A DNA stretch of 64,000 nucleotides from Amorphophallus konjac (taxonomy: Eukaryota; Streptophyta; Magnoliopsida; Alismatales; Araceae), in contig CM040128.1 in NCBI GenBank assembly GCA_022559845.1, forward strand, positions 177,870,413-177,934,412, read 5' to 3'. The position numbers and the translations under genes are program-made. Positions within the stretch are counted from its first letter, which is position 1, and each line of letters starts with the position of its first letter. This document shows positions 53,406-64,000 of this stretch, piece after piece. The notes below the pieces were generated by a model. That model had not been told where the DNA came from, made no database searches, and saw nothing but the letters and a program-made list of their open reading frames with translations.

Positions 53406-54914
53406 ATGGCTAACAAAGGGTTGATGCCCGAAGGGCATTCTACACATAGGCCTCCCTACTTTGATGGAAATAACTATAGTTATTGGAAAAATAGAATGAT
53501 GGTTTTCCTCCATGCTCAAAGTCATGAAATATGGACTGTTGTTAAGAATGGTCCATGCACTTTACCCCCAGATGAGGAGCAGTGGAATGATGATCATATA
53601 AAGAAGTCTACTATGAATTTTAATGCATTAAATATTATTCAATGTGCTATTCACCCGATTGAATATGCTCGTGTTTCTATGTGCAGCAGTGCGAAAGAGA
53701 TGTGGGATAACCTGAGATTGATTTATGAAGGAATATCAGAGGTTAAGGAGACGAAAGCAAATATGCTTATCCGAGATTATGAGCTGTTTCACATGAAGAA
53801 TGAGGAAACGATCTCCGAGATGTTTGCACGTCTTATGGAGATTACAAAAGGACTGAAGTCACTCGGGAAGGATTTCAAGGATACCGACTTGGTCAGGAAG
53901 GTGCTGAGGTCGTTGTCACCCAGTTGGCACACCAAGGCAACAATGATAGAAGACTTAAAGGATCTATCAACACTTTCATTAGATGAACTCATAGGGTCCT
54001 TAATGGCCTATGAGATAAATATCAAGAGGATGGAAGAGGACACAAAGAAGAACAAGCCAATAGCTTTGAAAGCAAACCCAGACCCCATCTCAAGCCAGGA
54101 GGATTCCACGGACAACTCAGATGATGAAGAAGTCACCATGCTTACAAGAAAGGTCAGATAGTTTCTGCGCCAAAGAAGAAGGTTTGGTGGAAAGTTTAGG
54201 AAGGGAAAAAGATAATTCAAGTAGAAAAATGAACCATCCAAACCGACTGAAATCATGTGTTATGAGTGCAAGAAAATGGGGCATATGAGAGGTGAATGCC
54301 CCGAGTTGCAGAAAAAGGGCAAGAAGGATAAAGGGAAAAAGCCAAAGGCCATGAAGGCCACTTGGAGTGATGAGGACGAGGACAAGTCTACATCTGAAGA
54401 AGAAGAAAATATTGAGGAGATTGTCAAGAGCTTGTGCCTTATGGCACAAGAAGATCATGAACATGTAACTTCTGACTCTGAGCTTATTACAAATGATCAA
54501 TGGCAATTAGCATATGAAGATTTGAATGAAAAATACAAGAGGATCAGTAGTGAAAATAAAAATCTAAGGAAGAAAATTCATGAGATTGTTCATTCGTCCA
54601 ATTCTTGTGAAAAATGTAGTTTGTTTGAAATTAAAGTTCAAAATTTCAAAAATGCTAATGAAACTCTTGAATCAAGATTGGCCTTGTTTGAAGATGAAAT
54701 TTCCTGTTTAGAGGTAGAAAAACAAAGTGCATTCAAACTGAAAGAAGAAATTCAAGAGAAGAATGAAATGTTGGAAAGGGAGCTAAATGACTTGAATGTG
54801 AAAATGAGTGAGTGTGAGAAAGTCAAGGTCGAAGTAGAGAACAAAGTTGAATCACTCACCACAGAATTGAATGAGATGAAAGTGGCTCATGAAAACCTGT
54901 TGAGGGTGAAATAA
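53406..54914 (+). pseudogene. gag: C2 gag, three nonsense codons
   Basis: ATG 53406 (MANKGLMPEGHSTHRPP). The Gag core (YFDGNNYSYWKNRMMVFLHA, ETKANMLIRDYELF, LVRKVLRSLSPSW) is clearly homologous to C1 gag. TAG 54159-54161, TAA 54213-54215 and TAG 54222-54224 lie between the core and the knuckle CYECKKMGHMRGEC (about 54258-54300). The same frame then runs on through a coiled coil to TAA at 54912-54914. Confidence 0.88.
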
Positions 54915-57900
54915 AATGATGATAAGAAAAACTCACATTTTATGCATGGCAACACAAGTGCTTTTCATCACAAAATCAAAAGTTCACAAGATCATGAAGA
55001 GTGTTCACACACACAAACACAAACACAAATTGTTCATTCTTAATTCCCCTCTACTTCTAGAAGTGTAAATAAAGGAAACAATTTTGGTAGAAGAAGACCC
55101 GCTTATTTTTATTGTGGGAGAATGGGACATGACATGTATATATCCCAATTGATGAAGTTTGATGATGACTTGTTTTTGAGAAAATACAATCATACCTTGA
55201 TGAGTGCTAACACTAGGAGACCCAAGTTTGCTTGGATACCCAAATTAGAATGAGAACGGTTGTTTGTTCTTGCAGGTCTGCATGAAGGCAATGGAAAATA
55301 AATGGTACCTAGACAGCAGATGCTCCAGGCACATGACTGGAAATAAATAATTTTTTGTAGACCTAACAGATAAAAATGGAGGTGTAGTAATTTTTGGTGG
55401 ATAGGACAGAGGTAAAATCATTGATATTGGGAGAATTGGTAAGGATCTCAACCACTACATTAAATATGTCTTGTTAGTTAGAGGTCTGAACCATAATTTG
55501 TTGAGCATTAGTCAACTTTGTGACAAAGGTCACAAGGTCATTTTTGAATCATCTCACTACTCTATCATTGATGCAAATACTCATGAAATTAAATTCATAG
55601 GTGTGAGAAGTGATAATACTTATCAGGTTGATTTCAGTGAACTTGCTTCTGAAAATATGTGCTTATTTGCAAATAAAAATGATGATGTGTGGTTGTGACA
55701 TCGCCGTTTAGGGCATGCTAGTTTTAATCTTATTAGGAAGTTGAATAGAAATAAGTTAGTTAGAGATCTTCCATGCTTAATTTTTGAAATTTCAAAAATC
55801 TGTGAAGCATGTAATAAAGGAAAATAAACCAAAGTTTCTTTCAAATGCAAAAACATTGTTTCCACTGAAAACCCCCTACAATTGCTACATTTGGATTTGT
55901 TTGGACCCACCAAAACACGCAGTCTTGGAGGGAAACTATATGGCTTTGTTATTGTTGATGATTTTTCCAGATATGCATCCGTGTTATTCTTGGCTAACAA
56001 GAGCGATGCATTCAAAGAATTTGCTGATTTTTGTATGAAAGTTCAAAATGAAAAAGGCTACTATATTCAGAAAATTCAGAGTGACCATGGAAAGGAATTT
56101 GACAACTCTGAGTTTGATGAATTTTGCAGGAAGCAGGGGTATGAACATCATTTTTTTGCACCAAGGACCCCACAATAAAATGGAGTGGTCGCGAGAAAGA
56201 ATAGAACGCTCGTGAAGATGGTGCGTACCATGTTGGCAGAAAATGGTCTTCCACGGTACTTCTGGGCAGAAGCAGTCAACATTGCTTGTTACATCACGAA
56301 CCGAGCAATGGTAAGACCAATCTCTAAGAAAACTCCCTACGAGCTATACAAAGGTAAGAAACTGAACATATCTCATTTCAAGCCATTTGGATCCACTTGC
56401 TATATCTTAATCAATGGTAAGGATAATCTGGAAAAATTAGATGCTAAAAGTGATAGAGGAATTTTTCTTGGGTATTCATTGACATCTAGGGCTTACCGAG
56501 TGTATAACTCTAGATCTCTAGTAGTCGAGGAAAGTCCTCATGTTGTGGTAGATGAGTTTACTTTGAGAAAGTCAAATGATGATGAACATTTTCTTGTTTC
56601 AGGTGAAGGTGAGAATGAGAAAAGAGAGTCTAGCAAACAAGGTGAGGCAAAAAGTCAAGAAAAGGATGAGCAGAAAGAACAAGAAGAGGAGCCAATACAG
56701 CAGACCCTTCCACGCCAATGGACAACACATAAGGATTATCCACTGGAGAATGTAATTGGTAGTGTGGATGAAGGAATACGGATACGGGCTTCAATCAGAG
56801 AAGTTGAACTTCATGATAATCTTGCATTACTTTCCAATGTTGAGACTAATTCTATAGAAGATGCTCTTAATGATAGTTCTTGGGTTCTCGCCATGCAAGA
56901 AGAATTGCACCAATTCTAAAGGAATCAGGTGTTGTTCCTTGTGCCCGACCTAATAATCATCCCATAATCAGAACTAAGTGGGTTTTTTGAAACAAACTTA
57001 GTGAAGACGGGTGGTTGTGAGGAATAAGGCAAGATTGGTAGCTAAGGGCTACTCCCAAGAATTTGGTATTGATTTTGGTGAATCTTTCGCTCCTTTGGCT
57101 AGATTAGAGGCAGTAAGAATTCTTATTGCTTACGCATGTCATAGGAACATCAAGCCTTTTCAAATGGACGTCAAGAGTGCCTTCCTCAACGGAGTCATCA
57201 AGGAAGAAGTATACGTGGAGCAACGGCCGGACTTCGAAGATGAAAAATTTCTAGACCACGTCTACAAATTGGACAAGGCACTGTATGGGTTAAAACAAGC
57301 TCCCCGGGCATGGTATGATCGTTTAAGTTCATTTTTGATCGATAATGCCTTCAAACAAGGTAATATAGACCAAACATTATTTACAAAGACTTGTGATGAA
57401 CATGCTTTAATTGTGCAAGTTTATGTAGACGATATAATTTTTGGAGCCATGAACATTAAAATAAAGGATGATTTTGCCCAACTTATGCAAGGAGAGTTCG
57501 AGATGAGCTTGATGGGCGAGTTGAACTTCTTCTTGGGGCTTCAAATAAAGCAACTGGATGATGGTTTTTTTATAAACAAGAAGAAGTATACTCAAGAAAT
57601 TCTGAAAAGGTTTCAATTAAAGAATGCCAAACCTTTTGCTACACCAATGTCCACTTCACTCAAATTGGAAGATGAGAGAGGTAATATCGTTGATCAAAAG
57701 CTTTTTAGGGGTATGATAGGTTCATTGTTATATGTTACTGCAAGTAGGCCTGACATTTATTTTAGTGTGTGTCTCTATGCAAGATATCAATCTTGTCCCA
57801 GGAAATCTCATATGTCAGCCGTGAAGAGAATTTTCAGATATTTGAATGGAACACTTGACCTTGGTTTGTGGTATCCTCAAAATAATTCATTTGATTTACT

Positions 57901-58364
57901 TGCATACACTGATTCTGATTATGCTGGGTGCAAAATGGATCGTAAGAGCACAAGCGGTCACTGCCAGTTTCTAGGGGGCTGCTTGGTTTCATGGGCCTCA
58001 AAGAAACAACACTATGTGGCTTTATCAACTGCTAAAGCCGAATATGTGGCTGTAGGCAGTTGTGCGGCCTAAGTACTCTGGATCCAACACTAGTTGTTAG
58101 ATTTTTATATTTCCTTGAAAAACACTCCCATCATGTGTAATAACACTTCTGCAATAAATTTGTCTAAAAATCCTGTCCAACACTCTCGCACAATGCACAT
58201 AGAAGTTAGATACCACTTTATTAGAGATCACATCAATAAAGGTGATTTTGAGTTAACTTTTGTAGATACAAAATAATAACTTACAGATATTTTTACAAAT
58301 CCTCTGAATTCTGATCAGTTTGCTTTTCTTATGAGAGAACTAGGTGTGTGCAAATTAGATATCT
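54915..58364 (+). pseudogene. pol: C2 pol: protease, integrase, RT, RNase H, heavily decayed
   Basis: Order typical of Copia. The protease active site reads WYLDSRCSRHMTG near 55303, where the catalytic D-S-G is D-S-R. GAG-pre-integrase (LGHASFNLI, CEACNKGK) is near 55710-55830. The integrase core has HLDLFGP and SDHGKEFDN, but the third catalytic residue is Ala (NGVVARKN; GCG at 56191-56193) and a TAA precedes it (56176-56178). Then KKTPYELYKGKK and LGYSLTSRAYRVYN. RT from about 56870 has [12 protein letters not shown] and YVDD at 57422-57433. RNase H ([26 protein letters not shown]) runs from about 57900 to 58070 and the tail to 58364. Several frameshifts (about 56920-57010, 58070) and stops. 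Confidence 0.88.
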
Positions 58365-58467
58365 AAAATCTTTTTGATGCATTGGTCTGTATATATTTTC
58401 ACTCACAAATCATTCATAAATCATCTGTGCATATTGGTTTACTTTCTTGCACATAAGGAGTTTTCCA

Positions 58468-59455
58468 TGTTGTGCCCCAGTGGTCATTTGAGTCATTTGA
58501 CATTCATGGTTTTGATAATGGCTAAACACTATAAGTCATTAATGTTTCCCACTCTCATATCACTGAAATACTTGATAATTTTTCATGACAGATAAGCCAA
58601 AGAATGGAGTGGAGATGGCAAAAGTGAAAGCCCAAGGATCGCGCCCAATTCAAGATGAAAATCAGCAAACAGGAATGGACTGCAAACATGTTTAATGGGT
58701 TTCAGATGCATTTCGTGAAGCCTAAATCATAGCAGAGAATTTTCGGTCGATCGGCTTCAGTGGGGCGGTCGACCGGTGAAGACTTCAAACTGTTTTGGGC
58801 ATAGCAGAGAATCACCAATCGACCGGTGCTGCATGGCCGGTCGACCGGACCAGAGACAATTCTGTTTTTGGCGAATTGTAGAGGAACCGGTCGACTGGTC
58901 CCATAGGGGCGGTCGACCGGACCAAAATGGCTCCTGGTTGGATTTAGTCGATCGACCGGCCACCAACGTCCGGTCGACCGGAAGCCCCATTGCAGCAACT
59001 TTTGACTTTGTTTTCCACCTCGTGGGTAGCCCCTCTTCTTGGATTTGTTTAATCCTAAAGTCACCCAATCTCCCATGGATTGTGGATCTGGTCTAGGGGG
59101 TGTCTATGGACCATTCAAAAGATATAAAACCAACACAAGAGGATTAGAAACCCTAAATGAATCCAAGGCATCAAGAGAGAACAAGAGAGGCTAAAGAGGA
59201 GGTTGGAAGAAGAGGTACTATAGCCGTGAACAGTACTCCTTGCAGAAGTTCTTCATCCATTCCAAGGTGATTCAAGCTTAGATCTGAATCAAGCAACCTC
59301 CAAGGAAGCTAGAAGCAATCAAGGTTCTCAAGGGTGATAAAATCTTCATCCATAAACTTCTTCATCCACTCAAGAGGATCCAAGGAAGCTCATCTCACAA
59401 GGAAGAAGAAGCCATTGTTACTGAATCAAGAGGAGAGTTTTGTGAAGAAGAAAGA
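58468..59455 (+). mobile_element. C2 3' LTR, cut off by G3
   Basis: Probable start TGTTGTGCCCCAG at 58468, about 100 bp after the end of pol. Contains GTTTTGATAATGGCTAAAC, comparable to GTTTTGATGATGACAAAGG in C1, then the 22-bp dyad array, then a likely promoter/leader (TATAAAAC near 59121). The 3' end is lost at the G3 insertion. Confidence 0.65.
58746..58980. repeat. CCGGTCGACCGG dyads at 22-bp spacing
   Basis: Pairs start at 58746/58768, 58818/58840, 58890/58912 and 58951/58973, each 22 bp apart, with units about 72, 72 and 61 bp apart. The sequence between half-sites varies (for example CTTCAGTGGGG, TGCTGCATGG, TCCCATAGGGG). Confidence 0.9.
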
Positions 59456-60256
59456 TGTCTCTATTGGTGATTGGAGAGGGGGATTTCCGTAGCCCACCAT
59501 AAAGGCAGCCCAACAAGACCCACAAGGTCCAACCGGGCGAGCCCACCCGAGTGATAGCCCACAGGGCCCACTTAGGGAGAAAAGCCCAATAAATAAGACT
59601 CGAGGAACTAACTCTCCCCGGCGGCCTTCTAGGCTCGGAGGGCCCGAGACAACGGTCAGGTCCCGAGGAAGGTCCGGCCTAAAGCCCTCTCCCCGTCCGA
59701 GAGAGATAGGCTCCAGCCGACCTATCCGACCCCACCCTCGCCGGGCCATGCCTATCGCTCGGACATGAGCTAGCATCCCCGAGGCTCGGTAAGGCCGGTT
59801 GATTATCTGCAGGTGCAGCCGTTCAGAGTCCTCCGCCAGCGGGAGAGTCAGGGGAGCCGCCGGACTCCAAGGGGATAACGTTCCCACGATCAGGCCATGA
59901 AAGCCCCCGTTAAAGACGTAACTCCTGCCGGGAACCCCTCAGCTTACAGGACTCCTGAAGGTGGCGCACTATTTAAGCAAGGGATCCCCTCCGGAAGATG
60001 GTAAGATGAACTAAGCATTCACACACCCTAAGCTCCTGAGCATGATTCGCTTCACCCTTTGGTGGAGAGGATTCTCGCGCGTCAGCTCTCTCCTCCCCCC
60101 ATTATTGCTTCCACCATAGCTCTACTGACTTAGCCATCGGAGGGTTTTGCCCCAGGGAGATCCCCTGGGCCCTCTGATACATTTCCCTCTCTTGCAGATT
60201 CATCTTCTGGTGATCCATAGCCCGCTCAGGATCCTGCGCAAGATCTCGCCTCTTCA
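59456..60256 (+). mobile_element. G3 5' LTR (inferred, ~800 bp)
   Basis: Starts TGTCTCTATTGG where C2 similarity ends and finishes CTCTTCA two bases before the PBS. A TATA-like CTATTTAAG lies near 59969. The 3' LTR is outside the window, so the start is inferred. Confidence 0.6.
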
Positions 60257-60258
60257 TC

Positions 60259-60276
60259 TGGCGCCGTCTGTGGGAA
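60259..60276 (+). other. Primer-binding site of G3
   Basis: TGGCGCCGTCTGTGGGAA, a sequence commonly seen after Tat-type Gypsy LTRs. Confidence 0.8.
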
Positions 60277-60293
60277 ACGCACGCAAAGTCGAG

Positions 60294-61957
60294 ATGGTGA
60301 GAAGAAGCTCAGGGAGGAGATCCACCGGTGGGGCAGGTAAGGCTGTGGCGGTGGCGGGAGGCGCCCCCTCTAGGGTCTCGCAGAGCCCCCCCTCCAACGC
60401 CAGCATCCCCACCAACATGCCACCACCCCCCCCCCCCCGGCGGAGACAGGGGCACCCCTCGACGGCGGCGCCAACGCCTTCCAGGCCCTCAACGAAAAGA
60501 TGGACGTCCTCGTGGAGCTCATGAGGGCCCAGGCGGCCAGGGACGCAAGGTCCCGCGCCCCGTCAGGAAGTCCCCCTCGAAGGAGTGCGACGCAGCACAC
60601 CGCCGGAGGCCGCTTCACCCTCCGCGGCCGACAGCTCCTCCGCAACGACGTCGGAGGACCCTCGCAAGCTCCGCCTGCGGAGCATGAGGCTTCCTCCACG
60701 CCGAGGAGAGGGAAGCAGGGGGCGAGGCCGCCGCGCCCGGGCACTAGTGCCCCGGGAGATCGCCAAGACGCCCCCCCCAGCCCCACGGTGCGATTGCAGC
60801 CAGAGCTGTCCCTCCGGCTACGAGATTTCGAGAGACGGTTCACAGAGCAAGAGCGCGCCCTCCGCGCCCTGCAGAAGACCTCTCTCCCGGAGGACGAGGA
60901 GAAATCCCCTTTCTCCGAGTACATCTTGAAGGTAGAGGTCTCTCCCAGAGCCTCCATTCCAACCTTCAAACTCTACGACGGCCAGGGCGACCCAGCTGAC
61001 CACTAAAATAGCTTCGACGCCCTGGTGACTCTTCATGGAACGCCGGATCCCCTCAAATGCCGAGCCTTCGCGGCCACCCTGGTCCAAGGTGCTCAGGCAT
61101 GGTTCCGGGCCCTCACCCCTGGGTCCATTCGAGACTTCAGGCAATTCGGGCGAATTTTCAAGGAGAGTTTCGCCGGTAGCGCCCCCCCAAGGTCAGTAGC
61201 GGGGCTCCTGTCCCTCAAACAGGCGCAAGGGGAGAGGCTCCGGACTTACGTCCACCGATTTAAATTGGAAGCACTCAGGATCCCCCACCTGGATGTGGCC
61301 TCAGCCACAACCGCACTGACCGGGGGCACCCGGGACGAGAATCTCTGCCGCGAGCTTGTCCTCCACCCTCCCTCGACCCTTGCTGAGCTAGTGACTCTGG
61401 CACTGCGCCACGCTGAGTGCGAAGAAGTACTCAGCGCCTGCCGAGATGCAACCGGCTCGGGTCGGGAGGGGGACAAAAACCGGACCCCCGAGCCAAATCC
61501 TGGCTCGAGTAAGAAGCGCGATCGAGAAGGAGAGCGCAAAAGAAAGTACGAGCGGTACACCCCCTTGACTGCGCCAGTCTACGAGATCTATGAAGACATC
61601 AAAGACTCGGGACTTCTCCGCCAGCCCGAGCCAATGAGGTCGAAGAACCGCAACCGGGACAGGCATTGCCTGTTCCACGGCGACCACGGGCACCACACCA
61701 GAGACTGCCATCAGCTCCAGGATGAGATCGAGCGCCTCATCCGTCTGGGGCACCTAGCCCGGTTCACGACCGGGCACAAAGAAGACCGAGACGCCGCAGA
61801 GGAGATCGACAACGCCCCCCGAGGGGTCCATATCAACGTCATCTCCGGAGGAGCGGCATCAGGCAGCGACACCAGCCGAGGGAGGAAACGTCATGCCGAG
61901 CGAGCCAGTCGAGCCTTAGAGCCCCCAGAGGCCCGCCGATGGAGCCCCAAGTCATAG
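60294..61957 (+). pseudogene. gag: G3 gag, frameshifted and interrupted
   Basis: ATG 60294 (MVRRSSGRRSTGGAGK). A poly-C run at about 60424-60440 shifts the frame. The correct frame continues ANAFQALNEKMDVLVELMRA, with the capsid core at about 60955-61400 (IPTFKLYDGQGDPADH, AWFRALTPGSIRDF, ERLRTYVHRFKLEALRI). TAA at 61004-61006 interrupts the core. The zinc motif CLFHGDHGHHTRDC is near 61668-61709 and is followed by HQLQDEIERLIRLGHL, typical of Retand-like Gag. The ORF ends at 61957, 19 bp past the start of the next frame. Confidence 0.85.
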
Positions 61958-62643
61958 TCTTCTCCGACCAAGACCTGGAAGGGCTGAGCACCCCGCATGA
62001 CGATGCCCTCGTTATCTTGGCCACGATAAATCACTGTAATGTAGACATGATTTTGGTTGATAATGGGAGCGCCCCCGATGTATTATCTTATGACTATTTT
62101 CTCAAGATGGGGGAAGACCCATCCAAACTCCGCCTGATCCGAACGCCCCTTTGCGGGTTTAATGGCCTGGCCACCTACCCCGAGGGAGCCCTAAGCTTGC
62201 CGGTCACTATCGACACCCCACCCAAAACCGTTACGGTCATAGTGGACTTCATAGTGATTAAAGGTATGATAGCGTACAACGCCATTTTCGGCCGAAAAAT
62301 TCTCAGCCGAATAAAGGCCGTACCATCTACCTATCACCAAAAAATGAAGTTTCCCACCAAAAATGGGTTGGGGGAAGTCCGAGGTAACCAGGCCACGGCT
62401 AGAAGGTGCTACAATATCTCGGTGGAAGCCTCAAGGCCGGACGGGAAGGATAAGGGCCCCAGGAGAGTCGAAGGAAGAGCCGTGACCACCGAGCCCGGTG
62501 GCGAGTTATTAACGGTATTCCTGAACGACGACCCGGCCCTAGGAGTAAGGATCAGCGCCGACCTACCACCAGAGGAACAACAGCAATACAAGGAGAAGAC
62601 TGTGACGCACAGAGTATGTTCGGGTCTTTGCTTGGTCCGATGA
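61939..62643 (+). pseudogene. G3 aspartic protease region
   Basis: WEPQVIVFSD-like start, DDALVILATINHCNVDMILV, then the active-site segment LVDNGSAPDVLSYDYFLKMG (near 62055); the D-N-G form replaces the usual D-T/S-G. FGRKILSRIKAVPSTYHQK follows. The frame is lost near 62600 at a repeat of GACTGTGACGCACA (62599 and 62670). Confidence 0.8.
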
Positions 62644-64000
62644 TCAACTCCCTGGTATACCAGAGGAGACTGTGACGCACAAGCTCAACCTCGACACCAC
62701 CGTGAGACCCGTACAGCAGCGGAGAAGGAAGCATGCGCCCGAGAAACAGGCGATCGTCAAGGCGCAGGTCACCAAGGGACAAGAAACTGGTCTTTTCAGA
62801 CCGGTCCTGTACCCAACGTGGCTAGCCAATGTCGTCATGGTGCCGAAGACTACAGGCAAGTGGCGAATGTGCGTAGACTTCACCGATCTGAACAAGGCCA
62901 CCCCCAAGGACTGCTATCCGCTACCGAGCATCGACCAATTGGTTGACTAAACCTCGGGCAACTAGATACTCAGTTTCCTGGATGCCTATTCGGGTTATCA
63001 TCAGATCCGAATGAGCCCTGCAAATGTCGAGAAGACCACCTTCATCACCGACTACGGCGTGTACTGCTACACCCGGATGCCCTTCGGATTGAAGAATGCT
63101 GGAGCCACATACCAGCGACTGGTCAACCACATGTTCGAGGGACAGTTAGGTCGGAACGTCGAGGCCTACATCGACGACATGCTCGTCAAGACCCCGAGGG
63201 CCCAAGACCACTTCACCGACCTCGCCGAGACTTTCGGCACCCTCCTGAAGTACAGCATGAAGCTCAACCCCGCCAAGTACGCCTTTGGAGTAAGATCCGG
63301 GAAGTTCTTGGGTTTCCTGGTCACTCAGCGAGGGATCGAAGCCAACCCCGACAAGGTCCAGGCCATCCTGGACATGCGCCCGCCCACGTGCATTAAAGAC
63401 GTCCAGCGTCTGACGGGGCGTGTCGCTGCTCTCAGTCGTTTCCTGTCCCGTGTGGCCGAACGATGCTTGCCCTTCTTCAAGCTGATGAGAGGGCCCAAGA
63501 TAGCATCTGCTACGTTCGCATGGGATGGGGAATGCCAAATAGCGTTCGCCGAGCTCAAAGAGTTCCTGGCTTCACCCCCGGTGCTTTCCAAGCCCGTCCC
63601 GGGCGAGGTCTTGTTGCTCTATCTCTCGGCGACGCCATCAACGGTCAGCTCGGTCCTAGTCAGAAATGACTCGGGAGTCGAGAGGCCGGTCTACTACAGT
63701 AGCAAGGTGCTCGGGGAGGCCGAGCGGAGGTACCCCGCAACCGAGAAACTCGTGCTAGCGTTGGTTACCTCCGCAAAGCGCCTCCGACCCTACTTCCAGG
63801 GGCATCCCATCACTGTGCTAACCGGCGAGCCACTGAAGAAGATTCTGGCCCATCCCGAAGCCTCGGGGCGACTCGTCAAATGGGCCATCATGCTCGGGGC
63901 CTACGACACCTCGTATCGGCCGTGATCAGCTATCAAAGGACAAGCACTCGCCGACTTCATCGCCGAGAGCACCGTTCCGGTCGAGGACAGGCCTCCGACA
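62600..64000 (+). pseudogene. pol: G3 reverse transcriptase and RNase H, partial
   Basis: The frame (EYVRVFAWSDDQLPGIPEE onward) contains GKWRMCVDFTDLNKATPKD, then TAA 62948-62950 and TAG 62963-62965, then FLDAYSGYHQI, MPFGLKNAGATYQR and the catalytic YIDD near 63169. KFLGFLVTQRGIEANPDKVQ and PFFKLMRG lead into RNase H (PVYYSSKVLGEAERRY). TGA at 63923-63925 precedes AIKGQALADFIAE. The element continues outside the window. Confidence 0.88.

Larger units (their letters stand above)
49307..59455 (+). mobile_element. C2: old Copia (SIRE-like) element
   Basis: LTR-like region (interrupted by a LINE), PBS, gag, protease, integrase, RT, RNase H and a 3' LTR cut off by G3 at 59455. Many stops. The two LTR regions do not resemble each other well, so the element may be a chimera. 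The left boundary is a guess. Confidence 0.6.
59456..64000 (+). mobile_element. G3: Retand-like Ty3/Gypsy element, 5' part
   Basis: LTR, PBS TGGCGCCGTCTGTGGGAA, gag, protease, RT and RNase H in the usual order; runs off the window before the expected second RNase H and integrase. The AIKGQALADFIAE segment at the end is typical of this Tat sublineage. Confidence 0.85.

Noticed and set aside
59426..59887. Minus-strand 153-residue ORF
   Set aside because: It lies wholly within the inferred G3 LTR, is GC-rich and has no recognisable domain.

Overview
The window is plant nuclear DNA, almost certainly a pericentromeric or other repeat-rich part of a large angiosperm genome. Everything recognisable is transposable element: Ty3/Gypsy of the Tat/Ogre/Retand type, SIRE-like Ty1/Copia, and a non-LTR (LINE ORF1-type) insertion. 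Several insert into one another. I see no CRISPR, rRNA, tRNA or ordinary host gene. The species cannot be named from sequence alone.

Layout. (1) 1-4436 is a second copy of 27400-31831, broken off at 4436/4437. (2) 4437-39215 is one huge plus-strand Tat-lineage Gypsy element (G1): truncated 5' LTR, PBS, gag, protease/G-patch, RT-RNase H-second RNase H-integrase, then about 23 kb downstream of integrase, then a 2,057-bp 3' LTR. That tail carries four ANTISENSE plant-mobile-domain-like/coiled-coil genes (I-IV). Three are decayed paralogues. The fourth (34558-35970) is an intact two-exon gene. (3) 20592-31345 is a minus-strand non-autonomous element (G2, TSD TCTCT) inserted in antisense gene III. 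It has a gag-N-terminus-like ORF and a proline-rich repeat ORF but no pol. It shares its PBS, LTR start and 3' UTR with G1, so G1-type machinery probably moved it. (4) 39278-40738 plus 48790-49236 is a decayed CCHC gag-like gene, split by (5) a young non-autonomous Copia element C1 (40739-48789, TSD CATCA, two 1,600-bp LTRs with about 9 differences). (6) About 49300-59455 is an old decayed Copia C2. Its 5' LTR-like region holds an ORF2-less LINE-type insertion (50239-52896, 14-bp TSD). (7) 59456-64000 is the 5' part of a Retand-like Gypsy (G3) running off the window.

Most striking observation. Four unrelated-looking non-coding regions carry arrays of short six-base dyads at a constant, family-specific spacing while the bases between them vary. 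The spacings are 16 bp in G1 (15 copies, near promoters), 15 bp in the G2 leader (8 copies), 22 bp in C1 (LTR, end of gag and 3' region, about 10 pairs), 22 bp in the C2 3' LTR (4 pairs) and 13 bp in the C2 5' region (3 pairs). I know of no named feature that explains them.

How parts work together. G1 and G3 show the standard gag-PR-RT-RH-IN order of retrotransposition, but every copy here is broken by stops or frameshifts, many consistent with C-to-T decay. The only uninterrupted ORFs are antisense gene IV, the two G2 ORFs and C1 gag.
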